Below, in pieces: positions 32,550-40,557 of a DNA stretch of 54,856 nt (position 1 is its first letter; each line of letters starts with the position of its first letter). Position numbers and translations under genes: made by a program. The notes under the pieces are model-generated. The model was not told the DNA's origin and made no database searches. It saw only the letters and a list, made by a program, of their open reading frames with translations. Source of the stretch: Hyphococcus sp. (GTDB taxonomy: Bacteria; Pseudomonadota; Alphaproteobacteria; Caulobacterales; Parvularculaceae); assembly GCA_013002535.1 (NCBI GenBank), contig JABDJK010000067.1, positions 1 to 54,856 of the forward strand, given 5' to 3'.

Positions 32550-33857
32550 TTAGAGAATATAGCGGGAAAGATCGGCGTTTTTAGAGATTTCGCCAATGCG
32601 CTCTTCAACATACCCGGCGTCGATTTTGACGGTTTCGCCGGACCGATCTGCGGCAGTGAATGATATGTCATCCAGCACAGTTTCCATGATAGTCGCTAAA
32701 CGCCTTGCGCCGATATTTTCGATGCCGGCGTTCACTTCTGCTGCTGCGTCGGCGAGGGCGTCGGCAGCGTCGTCAGAGAATTCTATTGAAACGCCTTCAG
32801 TCTCCATCAGCGCCGTATATTGCTTGATAAGGCTCGCTTCCGGTTCAACCAGAATGCGTCGCAGATCGTCGCGCGACAGAGCGTCAAGCTCAACACGTAT
32901 GGGCAAGCGTCCTTGCAATTCGGGCAATAAATCAGCCGGCTTAGAAAGGTGAAACGCACCTGAAGCAATAAACAAAATATGGTCAGTTTTTACTGGCCCG
33001 TATTTTGTCGCTACGGTCGCGCCTTCAATTAAAGGCAACAAATCGCGTTGCACGCCTTCCCGGGAAACATCGCCGCTGCCGCGATCGGCGCCGCGGGCGA
33101 TTTTGTCGATTTCATCGAGAAATACGATCCCGTCATTTTGCGCCAGTTCAAGCGCGTCTTTTATGAGCGCATCTTCATCGAGAAGATTGTCAGACTCATC
33201 CGCAATCAACGGCTCATAAGCGTCCTTCACTCTGATCCGGCGTTTCGATTGCGGCGCCTGAAACGCTTTTCCAAACATATCGGACAAATTGATCATGCTC
33301 ATTTGCGAGCCGGGCATGCCTGGTATTTCAAACGCCGGCATACCGCTCTGGCTGTCGCGCACTTCAATTTCGATTTCTTTATCGTCGAGTTCGCCGTCGC
33401 GCAGCTTTTGCCGGAACCGCTCGCGCGCAGCCTCACCGCCGCCTTCGCCAACGAGGGCGTCAATTACGCGCTCTTCCGCCGCACCGTGGGCGGCAGACCG
33501 GACCTCTTCGCGTTTTCGTTCGCGCACAAGACCAATCGCAATCTCGACAAGGTCGCGAACAATTGAATCAACGTCGCGCCCGACATAGCCGACCTCGGTG
33601 AATTTAGTAGCTTCGATCTTGATAAACGGCGCCCCGGCAAGCCGCGACAAACGGCGCGAAATCTCGGTTTTGCCAACTCCAGTGGGGCCAATCATCAAGA
33701 TATTTTTCGGCGTGATTTCTTCGCGAAGGCCTTCTTCGACGCGTTGGCGGCGCCAGCGATTGCGCAACGCGATCGCAACAGCACGCTTCGCCGCCTTTTG
33801 GCCGACAATAAATCTATCGAGTTCAGAGACGATCTCGCGGGGAGAAAAATCCGTCAT
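32550..33857 (-). CDS. hslU: HslU ATPase of the HslVU protease
   Basis: AAA+ unfoldase of 435 residues that feeds substrates to the HslV chamber. The N-terminus [20 protein letters not shown], Walker [15 protein letters not shown], the [16 protein letters not shown] pore/Walker region, the acidic I domain (about 110-220), Walker [12 protein letters not shown] and the C-terminal YIL (which inserts into HslV) are all present. An upstream in-frame extension reads through a hairpin and is rejected. hslV is not adjacent: three Tad-type genes and a terminator-like hairpin lie between them. Confidence 0.95.
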   Translation of the reverse strand: MTDFSPREIVSELDRFIVGQKAAKRAVAIALRNRWRRQRVEEGLREEITPKNILMIGPTGVGKTEISRRLSRLAGAPFIKIEATKFTEVGYVGRDVDSIVRDLVEIAIGLVRERKREEVRSAAHGAAEERVIDALVGEGGGEAARERFRQKLRDGELDDKEIEIEVRDSQSGMPAFEIPGMPGSQMSMINLSDMFGKAFQAPQSKRRIRVKDAYEPLIADESDNLLDEDALIKDALELAQNDGIVFLDEIDKIARGADRGSGDVSREGVQRDLLPLIEGATVATKYGPVKTDHILFIASGAFHLSKPADLLPELQGRLPIRVELDALSRDDLRRILVEPEASLIKQYTALMETEGVSIEFSDDAADALADAAAEVNAGIENIGARRLATIMETVLDDISFTAADRSGETVKIDAGYVEERIGEISKNADLSRYIL

Positions 33858-33865
33858 AAGGGAAT

Positions 33866-33908
33866 CCCAAAAAGAATTGCACCCGCCATGTAGACAAGGC
33901 GGGTGCAA
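33866..33908 (-). terminator. Hairpin terminator or leader just before hslU
   Basis: A perfect 11-bp inverted repeat TTGCACCCGCC / GGCGGGTGCAA (33877-33887 with 33898-33908), loop of 10, is followed on the minus strand by TTCTTTTT. It ends the Tad-gene transcript, 20 bases before the hslU start, so hslU mRNA must either read through it or begin very near its own start. Confidence 0.75.
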
Positions 33909-33946
33909 AACGGAAGGGGTCAAAAAGGACGGAATTCTTGCGGTGT

Positions 33947-34366
33947 TTACGTGCGCTCATACATCGGCGCGTATCGGGTAGCTGTTATGGTGACGCCGCT
34001 GAAGTGGCTGCCAAAATTGATTAGATATTCGAAATCGTAGCTGATTTCGATTTTCTTGAAATCGTGACTGGCTATGGTTTCATTTGTCAGCGTGATGGTG
34101 ACGTCGTTGGGGTCAAAGTCATCGAGCTTATCCAGAATTTTTGTCTCAAGTTCGGAATCGGTGGCCGACGGATTCATCGCCAGTGATCGCGAGGCAAGCG
34201 CCGCAGCCGCCGCGACCCTATTCTTGTCATACATGCCGCGGCCGAGCTCGAATGTTCCAAAAACCACCGCGAAGAATAAGGGTGCGATTAGCGCGAATTC
34301 CAGCGCCGGCGTGCCTTTTCGGTCGCTCGGAAAATTACTGAAAATTCTTTTCAGGTTTTCATTCAT
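33947..34366 (-). CDS. TadE-like pseudopilin
   Basis: Protein of 139 residues. The N-terminal prepilin-like segment [27 protein letters not shown] is the TadE signature: a Glu-containing hydrophobic helix after a basic stretch, processed by the TadV peptidase. A soluble C-terminal part follows. It is the last gene of a three-gene Tad-type group (TadG, TadE, TadE) between hslV and hslU. TadE and TadF proteins are minor pilins of Flp pili. No tad secretion genes are in the window. Confidence 0.88.
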   Translation of the reverse strand: MNENLKRIFSNFPSDRKGTPALEFALIAPLFFAVVFGTFELGRGMYDKNRVAAAAALASRSLAMNPSATDSELETKILDKLDDFDPNDVTITLTNETIASHDFKKIEISYDFEYLINFGSHFSGVTITATRYAPMYERT

Positions 34367-34383
34367 TTCAAATGCGCCTTGCT

Positions 34384-34860
34384 TTAGCGGACCTGCACGT
34401 TGATTTGGGTCGAGAGTGCAATATCGGGCAGAATGATCGCTTCATAGGTCTTGTCTGCAGCAACCTTATAATAGATCGACGGCGGCATATCGTTTGAACA
34501 CAACGTCGCCGTACAAGTTACAGTCACACCGGGATTGTCAGTGCACTCGCACCATTTGTTTACAGCAACATTCGGCCGTTGACTTGATTCAGCATCGCCC
34601 GGCGTATCGCTGTAGGTTCCGGTCGCGGCCGCGATGACCAGGTTCTTGACCGTGTCCTCATCGCTGACGTCTTTCATCACAAATTCCGCGCCAGAGCGAA
34701 CCGCCTGATCAAGGTTCATCCGTGCGTTAATCGCGAGACCAATATCAGTCATTGTGATGAGCGCGAACATCATCATTGGCGCGCCAACGGCAAATTCAAC
34801 GGCGGCTGCGCCGTCGCGATTTCGGAGAAGACGCATAGTCTGTCGAAGAAAATTTTTCAT
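34384..34860 (-). CDS. TadE/TadF-like pseudopilin
   Basis: Protein of 158 residues with the same layout: basic N-terminus RLLRNRDGAAAVEFAVGAPMMMFALITMTDIGL, a hydrophobic helix with the conserved Glu, and a soluble domain containing Cys residues (NKWCECTD; CTATLCSND) that could form disulfides. ATG 34860 has GTAGGAG upstream; an earlier start would overlap the TadG gene. It lies 17 bases before the second TadE gene, and 10 bases after the TadG stop, so these are one transcript. Confidence 0.85.
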   Translation of the reverse strand: MKNFLRQTMRLLRNRDGAAAVEFAVGAPMMMFALITMTDIGLAINARMNLDQAVRSGAEFVMKDVSDEDTVKNLVIAAATGTYSDTPGDAESSQRPNVAVNKWCECTDNPGVTVTCTATLCSNDMPPSIYYKVAADKTYEAIILPDIALSTQINVQVR

Positions 34861-34870
34861 GGTCCGTCTC

Positions 34871-36151
34871 CTACTCAACAATGTTGATGGATTGCGCAGT
34901 ACGAATTTCTGATGTGCCAGAGGCCGAACAGTCGGTGTCGAAGTCGGAATTGCCGGAAAATTTCACAGTGTAGCCAATGATCTGGGTGCATTCGCCGGCC
35001 GATCCGCCAGTCGTACTGCCGGTAAACTCGATGTCTGATTTCGCGCCGTAAACGGCGCCAACCACAGAAAATCCTGATCCGCCATTGAATTTATGTGAGC
35101 CCGTATCTGCGCGATCGAACCAGATAACGATTCCGGCGTAGTTGCCCGAGGTCGGCGCAGATAAATCGACATCCGCACTGCCATTGACGTCAATTGTCGC
35201 GCCGCCCGTGAAGAAAAGAGTGACATCATCACCGGATAAATCAGCGCCTGCGTTTATTTTCCATGACCCGCCGTCGAGGATATAGACACCCGGATCCAAT
35301 TCGACGGTGCCTTTGATCTGCCCGCCACCGCAATAAGTTCCCGGCGATGGTTTTCCTTTACCGCTTTTCTTGGTCCAGGCGTTGTTGTTCGGGGCGCACG
35401 AACCCGCAGTTGGCTGCACCCGATCACGGTAGGGGTCAGCGGTGACTGGGCCATTTTCGATCGGTGTAGCGCAATCAATGTCCAGGTTTGATGTCGTAGA
35501 AACGCCGCCTACTGCGGATAGACAGTCGGCCTCCAATTGCGCGGCGCCTTGCATATTAATTGCGTCTGATGCGATAGAATTCGCAGCGACATCGCAGCCG
35601 TCAAGGTCAACGTCGGTGCTGCCTTGCACATGCACCGCGCCGCTTGCCGTCGGAGAAAGCGCCAAAACGCAAGCCGGGCGGCCATTATTGACAAGCGCGG
35701 TAGCGTCGACCGTGACGTAAACTGGGTCGTTGATAATCAGCTTTGAAAACTTCCGCTCAATCGGCTGGCGCAGGGTCAGGTGCAACGCGTTTGGATCGCC
35801 AGCATAAGCGCCGGAAACAGGCGGCGACGCCAGCGTCAGTGTTCCGGTCGCGGTGTCATAGCCGCCCTCACCAGCGATCAAGGTCGCGGCGGTTTCAAGT
35901 TCTGATTCCGGGCGGCCTGAACGTAACTGTGTGCCAGCAGCAAACGCAGCGGTGTCAGCGGCGTTCTGCAATTTGCGCTTCGACAGCTCCCAACCGCCGA
36001 CTTCCGACCCATAGGCAAGGCCGGCGATCATCACCGGCGTCAGGATCGCAAACATGATGGCGGTCGAGCCTTTACGATCTTTGGCAAGGTTTTTGGCCTT
36101 GCGCTGAACCGCGCTGCAAACGGTTTTTACCGAACGATATGCCATATCCAT
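34871..36151 (-). CDS. TadG-like protein with beta-rich C-terminus
   Basis: Protein of 426 residues. The N-terminal TadG module KGSTAIMFAILTPVMIAGLAYGSEVG...LQNAADTAAFAAG (about 28-75) is clear. Most TadG proteins carry a von Willebrand A domain; here the rest is instead a Gly/Asp/Ser-rich beta-strand region with regular 'GS-x-D-V-D' and 'GNSDFDTDCSASG' stretches and several Cys, resembling a beta-helix-like repeat. GAAGGTGAC precedes ATG 36151. It heads the transcript with the two TadE genes. The lack of a vWA motif (no DxSxS) is by eye. Confidence 0.82.
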   Translation of the reverse strand: MDMAYRSVKTVCSAVQRKAKNLAKDRKGSTAIMFAILTPVMIAGLAYGSEVGGWELSKRKLQNAADTAAFAAGTQLRSGRPESELETAATLIAGEGGYDTATGTLTLASPPVSGAYAGDPNALHLTLRQPIERKFSKLIINDPVYVTVDATALVNNGRPACVLALSPTASGAVHVQGSTDVDLDGCDVAANSIASDAINMQGAAQLEADCLSAVGGVSTTSNLDIDCATPIENGPVTADPYRDRVQPTAGSCAPNNNAWTKKSGKGKPSPGTYCGGGQIKGTVELDPGVYILDGGSWKINAGADLSGDDVTLFFTGGATIDVNGSADVDLSAPTSGNYAGIVIWFDRADTGSHKFNGGSGFSVVGAVYGAKSDIEFTGSTTGGSAGECTQIIGYTVKFSGNSDFDTDCSASGTSEIRTAQSINIVE

Positions 36152-36336
36152 GTCACCTTCAAAAGATACAATTCACGCGGGATTTAAAACGCGTAGGGCT
36201 TTCGTAGCGCCGAATTCGTTAAGAAAGTTGCCAGTCGAAATGGATAATAAAAAGCAAATAAAAACTACTCGTCCGGCTACGGATTATAGTTAATGCGCGT
36301 TAGCCGTAAAGGCCGCGAATTCTGCTAGGGAAATTC

Positions 36337-36888
36337 TCAGGCGTCGGCAGTGATGGTCTCCAGAACCAAAGCATCGTTGGTGTAAACGCAGATCGTCGCT
36401 GCAATTCCCATGGCGCGTTTTACGATCTCTTCGGCGTCCAGCTTGGTCTCCTCGCGCAATGCGAGCGCCGCGGCGCGGGCGAAGTCGCCGCCGGATCCGA
36501 TGGCGCAGATGCCGCGCTCAGGCTCAATCACGTCGCCGGCGCCGGACAAAACGAGGGTGACAGACTTGTCGGCGACGATCATCATCGCCTCTAGCCGCCG
36601 CAAATATCGATCGGTACGCCAATCTTTCGCCATTTCAACGCAAGCGCGCGTCAAATGATCAGGATATTGTTCAAGCTTGCCTTCAAGCCTTTCCAGCAGC
36701 GTAAAGGCGTCCGCTGTTGCGCCCGCGAACCCGGCGACCACGCGCCCGCCGGCAAGTCGGCGGACTTTTTGCGCGTCGCCCTTGACCACCGTCTGGCCAA
36801 GGCTGACCTGACCGTCGCCGCCGACGCAGACCTTGCCGCCTTTGCGCACAGAAAGGATCGTTGTTGCATGCATGGATGGCGTCGTCAT
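36337..36888 (-). CDS. hslV: HslV peptidase of the HslVU protease
   Basis: Protein of 183 residues forming the double-ring peptidase core. The N-terminal propeptide (8 residues) precedes [25 protein letters not shown]; Thr9 is the expected nucleophile after trimming. [27 protein letters not shown] and [18 protein letters not shown] are family signatures. GGAGC lies before ATG 36888. The partner hslU is 2.5 kb downstream on the same strand, separated by Tad-type genes, which is unusual since hslV and hslU are normally adjacent. Confidence 0.95.
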   Translation of the reverse strand: MTTPSMHATTILSVRKGGKVCVGGDGQVSLGQTVVKGDAQKVRRLAGGRVVAGFAGATADAFTLLERLEGKLEQYPDHLTRACVEMAKDWRTDRYLRRLEAMMIVADKSVTLVLSGAGDVIEPERGICAIGSGGDFARAAALALREETKLDAEEIVKRAMGIAATICVYTNDALVLETITADA

Positions 36889-37200
36889 AAAAAAGCTCCT
36901 GCGGGGATAGGGTTCGCATTGCTACAACAACAGTAAGCGAAAGAAAAGAAGTTGGTTGTCCAGCTGACTGGCGCAACGCCTGGCGCAGCTACCCCTTCTG
37001 TATACAGAATGACTGGCTGTCCACCGATGTGAAATCCGGTGGAAATGCGACGCCGGGGCGCCAAACCGGGTTTCGGAAACGGTTCATCGCAAATCAGCGC
37101 GGATTTGTTGTCGTGCGCGCCAGCCGGCTGTATGATTTTTGTCGCCCTGGGAGGTTGCGTTGGAACCGGGCGAATTGACGTTAATGAAAAGGGTGGACGA
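36889..37200. other. 312-base gap between hslV and a small secreted protein gene
   Basis: This holds no convincing frame: a long minus-strand frame over it is a shadow. It contains a 14-base perfect palindrome TTCTGTATACAGAA at 36996-37009. It must hold divergent promoters for hslV (minus) and the small protein gene (plus); no clear -10/-35 pair was identified. Confidence 0.6.
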
Positions 37201-37449
37201 ATGAAGAAACTAACCGTTTTGGCGCTCAGCGCATCATTTATGGCTGCGCCGGCGTTTGCGGGCGACCTCGAGGCGTATTGCCTGGAAGTAACCGCTGACG
37301 GCGGCGACCCATCGGGCTGCGCCTGCCTCGCGGAGTCGGCTGACGACGCCATGACCGAAGAATTGCTGGCGGTCGAAGGTGAGGCTGACATGGAAGGCTT
37401 AAGCGACGCCTCGAAAGGAGCGATCGCGGCCTGCTGGCCAGATTCATAA
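37201..37449 (+). CDS. Small exported four-cysteine protein
   Basis: Protein of 82 residues. A signal peptide MKKLTVLALSASFMAAPAFA (cleavage after AFA) is followed by a mature 62-residue acidic protein with Cys27, Cys40, Cys42 and Cys78, enough for two disulfide bonds in the periplasm. I do not recognise a named family. The start is fixed by the signal peptide and the GGGTGGACGA site upstream; an in-frame earlier start adds an unlikely extension. A strong terminator follows. Confidence 0.72.
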   Translation: MKKLTVLALSASFMAAPAFAGDLEAYCLEVTADGGDPSGCACLAESADDAMTEELLAVEGEADMEGLSDASKGAIAACWPDS

Positions 37450-37498
37450 TCTGAAATCCCTGGAATAAGGCGCCCAATCGCGGCGCTGATTTCGAGAT

Positions 37499-37533
37499 CG
37501 CCCGCATCGGCAATCGCCGTGCGGGCGGTTTTT
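37499..37533 (+). terminator. Rho-independent terminator
   Basis: The stem CGCCCGCA / TGCGGGCG (37499-37506 with 37520-37527), extended inside by CGGC/GCCG, is followed by GTTTTT. It ends the small-protein gene. Confidence 0.87.
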
Positions 37534-37670
37534 CGTCCGCCAACGCAATACTGCTCACCAGCATTGCCAATTTTTCCCCAGAAATCCTGCCGTAAGAACA
37601 ATTGCTTGTGGCCGTGGGCCAGCCCCTCAGCTAAGATTGTACGCTTAGTTGTGTGGAGCGTGTATCGGCT

Positions 37671-39212
37671 ATGGGGAGCCGGCATTCGAAAATCATACTC
37701 AATCTCACCGGATCGCCACGTGATATTTCTCATTTGGCGAATGGCCGGTTTTTAAAGGCGTTCGGCGCAAAGGCGGGTCGATGGACCCACCTCAGTCATG
37801 TCTTTTACGACACGCCTGACCGTGAACTGGAAACGCAGGGGATCACGCTTCGCCTGACCGAGGGGGATGGCGAGATACGCCAGCGCGTCACCCGACAATC
37901 GCCCGGCGCAATGCGCATCGAAAACCACATGGCGGTTCTGACGCCGGGCGCCCGGGTGTTCTCGGCGACGGGGTCCGGCGAAATCGACGCCGCCATCCGC
38001 GATTGCGGGGCGCTCAGCCCTGTCTACCGGATTACCTATGATCGCTGGCGCGCCGTGATCAGGTATCGCGTTTCGAAGATCGAAGTCACAATTGACCTTG
38101 GCGAGGCTGAAGTCTGGCGCCATGGCCGGCGCATAAATCGCGGGCCTGTAAACACGTTGGCGCTGAAAATGGCCAAGGGTGAACGCGAGGATCTGTTTGA
38201 TTTCGCCCGGCTTCTTACCGAATCTGCCGGCGTCCGGCTCAGCCCGCAATCCAAGCGTGATCAGGCGCGGGCGCTGGCGGCCGGCGCGCAAATTCTGATC
38301 GGAAAAATGCCAACCCTGTCGCTGACCGGCGACGAAACGGCGGGTGATGTTTTGCGCGCCGCCATCGGGCTGGTCGCAGAGCGCATCACTGCGTTGCCGC
38401 CGGGCGCCATCGACGGACGCGACCCATACGCCCTTTATCAGCTTCGTGTCGCCTTGCGCCGGTTCCGCGCAATTGAGCGCACCTATCGGCCCTTTCTTAC
38501 GGGCAAAAAACTGCGTCGCCTGGCGAAACGCGCGCGCATTGTCGGCAAAATGCTTGGCCCGGCACGCGACTGGGATGTCTTTATCGACGAAACCATTCCG
38601 GAAATCACCGCTGGCGGCGACGCGCCCGAAAGTCTCTCGATGCTGACAGCGGCGGCGGGCGGGGCCCGGGCCGCCGCCTGGGCTGACGCTCGGGACACTC
38701 TTAACACCGCCGAATTCCACGCTTTTTTGATCGATCTCAATGAATATGCGCTTGCGCCGTTCAAGAAGAAGGATCTGAAGGGGGCCCTGTCGAAACCGGT
38801 CCGCGATTTTGCACCAATAGCGCTTGATCGCCAACGCAAGCGCGCCGTTAAAACTGTTCGCCGTACAGATCAATCGACGACAGACGGGCGCCACCGCGTG
38901 CGCCTTGCGCTTAAGAAATTGCGCTATAGCGTTCAGCTCTTCAAGTCGCTTTATCCGAAGGAAATCCGCTCGCCCTATATGACGGCGATGCGAGAGACCC
39001 AGGACGCTTATGGCGAATTGAATGACGCGCATTGCGCCAAGGAACTCGCCCATGAGGCGGCGGCAGGGGCGGACGCCAAACGCGCCGCCGGTTTTGTCGC
39101 CGGCTATGTCAGCGTCGCCGATCATGAAGCGGCCGCGAAGACCGCGCACTTCTGGCGCCGACTTGAGGCAATGACGCCATTCTGGCGCGCGGATGATTTT
39201 TCCGTATCGTGA
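37671..39212 (+). CDS. CYTH-CHAD domain protein
   Basis: Protein of 513 residues. The N-terminal CYTH-type fold (about 5-200; VFYDTPDRELETQGITLRLTEGDGEIRQRVTRQ) is an inorganic polyphosphate/triphosphate-binding barrel. The C-terminal CHAD domain (about 225-505) has helices with conserved His/Lys/Arg: YALYQLRVALRRFRAIERTYRPF, ARDWDVFIDE and RHRVRLALKKLRYSVQLFKSLYP. CHAD domains bind polyphosphate, so a polyphosphate-related role is inferred. Start ATG 37671; an in-frame GTG at 37653 is possible. It is convergent with fliE (15-base gap). Confidence 0.88.
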   Translation: MGSRHSKIILNLTGSPRDISHLANGRFLKAFGAKAGRWTHLSHVFYDTPDRELETQGITLRLTEGDGEIRQRVTRQSPGAMRIENHMAVLTPGARVFSATGSGEIDAAIRDCGALSPVYRITYDRWRAVIRYRVSKIEVTIDLGEAEVWRHGRRINRGPVNTLALKMAKGEREDLFDFARLLTESAGVRLSPQSKRDQARALAAGAQILIGKMPTLSLTGDETAGDVLRAAIGLVAERITALPPGAIDGRDPYALYQLRVALRRFRAIERTYRPFLTGKKLRRLAKRARIVGKMLGPARDWDVFIDETIPEITAGGDAPESLSMLTAAAGGARAAAWADARDTLNTAEFHAFLIDLNEYALAPFKKKDLKGALSKPVRDFAPIALDRQRKRAVKTVRRTDQSTTDGRHRVRLALKKLRYSVQLFKSLYPKEIRSPYMTAMRETQDAYGELNDAHCAKELAHEAAAGADAKRAAGFVAGYVSVADHEAAAKTAHFWRRLEAMTPFWRADDFSVS

Positions 39213-39227
39213 GTGTGTTTGACGCCC

Positions 39228-39542
39228 TTAGATCGGCATCCGCAGTATCTGCTGGTAGGCGTCGATCACGCGGTTTCTGACCGCAATTGCGGTTTCCAGC
39301 GTCACTTCCGCAGCGCTGACGGCAGTCACCACATCGACAAGGCTCGCCTCACCGGCGGCAACGGAAGCCGCCGCCGCATCGCCCGCCTTGAGGCTCTCTT
39401 GCGTAGATTTTACCGCATCCGCGACGAGCGAAGAAAAATCCGGTTTTGCTGCATCGGCAACATTATCCGTACGCTGTGCATTGCCAGCGACCTGAGCAAT
39501 TTGCGCATAAGCGCGTGCGGCGTTGATTGAATCAATCGTCAT
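39228..39542 (-). CDS. fliE: Flagellar hook-basal body protein FliE
   Basis: Protein of 104 residues, the MS-ring/rod junction protein. The C-terminal helix TVAVSAAEVTLETAIAVRNRVIDAYQQILRMPI matches FliE exactly in pattern (VxxRnkvixAYqeimrMqi). Length is normal. It follows flgC by 5 bases on the minus strand, in the operon flgB-flgC-fliE, so these rod parts are made together. Confidence 0.95.
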   Translation of the reverse strand: MTIDSINAARAYAQIAQVAGNAQRTDNVADAAKPDFSSLVADAVKSTQESLKAGDAAAASVAAGEASLVDVVTAVSAAEVTLETAIAVRNRVIDAYQQILRMPI

Positions 39543-39547
39543 GGGGC

Positions 39548-39958
39548 CTACTCCAGAATTCTCAACGTCGACGCCGCCATGGAGCGCATGGTGTCGAGCG
39601 CTCCGAGATTAGCCTCATAGGAACGCTGCGCCTCGCGCATATCCATCATCTCGACCAACGGGTTGACGTTCGGCAGCATGACATAGCCTTCCGGGTTCGC
39701 AGCCGGATGGGCCGGATCGAAGCGCAGCGTGAATTCCGACGGGTCGAGAGCGACACGATCAACGCGCACGAGATCGGCGCCCATGGCCTTATCAACATAA
39801 CTCGAAAATACCGGGACCTGTCGGCGATAAGGATCGACGCCGGGCGCCTCGGCGGTAGAATTGGCGTTGGCAATGTTTTCCGAAACAATTCGAAGCCGCG
39901 CAGACTGGGCGCGCATGCCGGCGGCGGAAATCTGCATTGCTGTATGGATATCATCCAT
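39548..39958 (-). CDS. flgC: Flagellar proximal rod protein FlgC
   Basis: Protein of 136 residues. The N-terminal helix MQISAAGMRAQSARLRIVSENIANANST and the DPYRRQVPVF segment are FlgC signatures, and NVNPLVEMMDMREAQRSYEANLGALDTMRSMAASTL at the C-terminus completes the axial-protein pattern. It lies 11 bases after flgB and 5 bases before fliE. Confidence 0.95.
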   Translation of the reverse strand: MDDIHTAMQISAAGMRAQSARLRIVSENIANANSTAEAPGVDPYRRQVPVFSSYVDKAMGADLVRVDRVALDPSEFTLRFDPAHPAANPEGYVMLPNVNPLVEMMDMREAQRSYEANLGALDTMRSMAASTLRILE

Positions 39959-39969
39959 CGCTCAATTCC

Positions 39970-40419
39970 CTATTCGCCGCGCACTGCAATTCGCAGCATG
40001 GCGAGGCCTTTTCGATAAACGCTTGTCGCTAGGGCGTATTGCGAACGGGTTTCAGCAAGCTTCATGGCTTGTGTTTCAATAGAAACCTGATTGCCAGTCA
40101 GCGAGGCTTCTCCGTCGGGTGCGGACTTAACGCGGTAAGCGCCGTCGCCGAGCCCGGTTACGCCGGCGCCGGACGCGATTGAACCGTGGGGCGCTGGAAT
40201 ATGGCGCGGATCGGAAACGCGCATCTGCGCCGCGCTCGCGAGCTTGCCGAAGTCAGGCTTCTGCAAATCTTTGGCCGCATAGTCGGGCGTGTCGGCGTTG
40301 GCGATATTGGTTGCAATAACGCTTGTGCGCGCCGACAAGAAATCAAGCCGCGCGGCAAGTCCGGACAATAAAGGAATCTTTCCAAAGTCCACGGGGTATT
40401 TTCCTTGCCCAAAATTCAT
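39970..40419 (-). CDS. flgB: Flagellar proximal rod protein FlgB
   Basis: Protein of 149 residues with the FlgB helix FLSARTSVIATNIANADTPDYAAKDL and the C-terminal VSIETQAMKLAETRSQYALATSVYRKGLAMLRIAVRG. It is the first gene of the rod operon. The 138-base gap upstream, shared with a divergent lipase gene, has a perfect TTAA-N7-TTAA CtrA box and a second near-match, fitting a class II flagellar promoter. Confidence 0.93.
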   Translation of the reverse strand: MNFGQGKYPVDFGKIPLLSGLAARLDFLSARTSVIATNIANADTPDYAAKDLQKPDFGKLASAAQMRVSDPRHIPAPHGSIASGAGVTGLGDGAYRVKSAPDGEASLTGNQVSIETQAMKLAETRSQYALATSVYRKGLAMLRIAVRGE

Positions 40420-40477
40420 TACTGAGGATAGCGCCTCTCATTGAAAACGCTGACTCGTGCGCCTAACTTGACGCTTT

Positions 40478-40496
40478 ATGGTTAAGCGGCGGTTTA
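40478..40496 (-). promoter_or_regulatory. CtrA-like site with TTAACCAT, flgB promoter
   Basis: TTAA-GCGGCGG-TTTA (40482-40496) is one mismatch from the CtrA box, and overlaps ATGGTTAA, the reverse complement of TTAACCAT. It lies 59-77 bases upstream of the flgB start. Confidence 0.4.
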
Positions 40497-40528
40497 GATT
40501 TAAAGCGCTCGTCGACATCCGCAAACGG

Positions 40529-40543
40529 TTAATCAATCCTTAA
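40529..40543 (-). promoter_or_regulatory. CtrA box TTAA-N7-TTAA, flgB/patatin gap
   Basis: TTAA-TCAATCC-TTAA is a perfect match to the CtrA consensus spacing. It lies 110-124 bases upstream of flgB and only 14 bases before the divergent patatin start, so CtrA binding could activate flgB and block the lipase gene. Function inferred. Confidence 0.55.
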
Positions 40544-40557
40544 ACGGAGCATCATCA

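Noticed and set aside
36885-37733. 282-residue minus-strand frame
   Set aside because: It overlaps hslV at the start, the small secreted gene and the CYTH-CHAD gene in antisense; its composition is random.
37752-39149. 465-residue frame antisense to the CYTH-CHAD gene
   Set aside because: The plus-strand protein has clear CYTH and CHAD signatures; the antisense frame has none.
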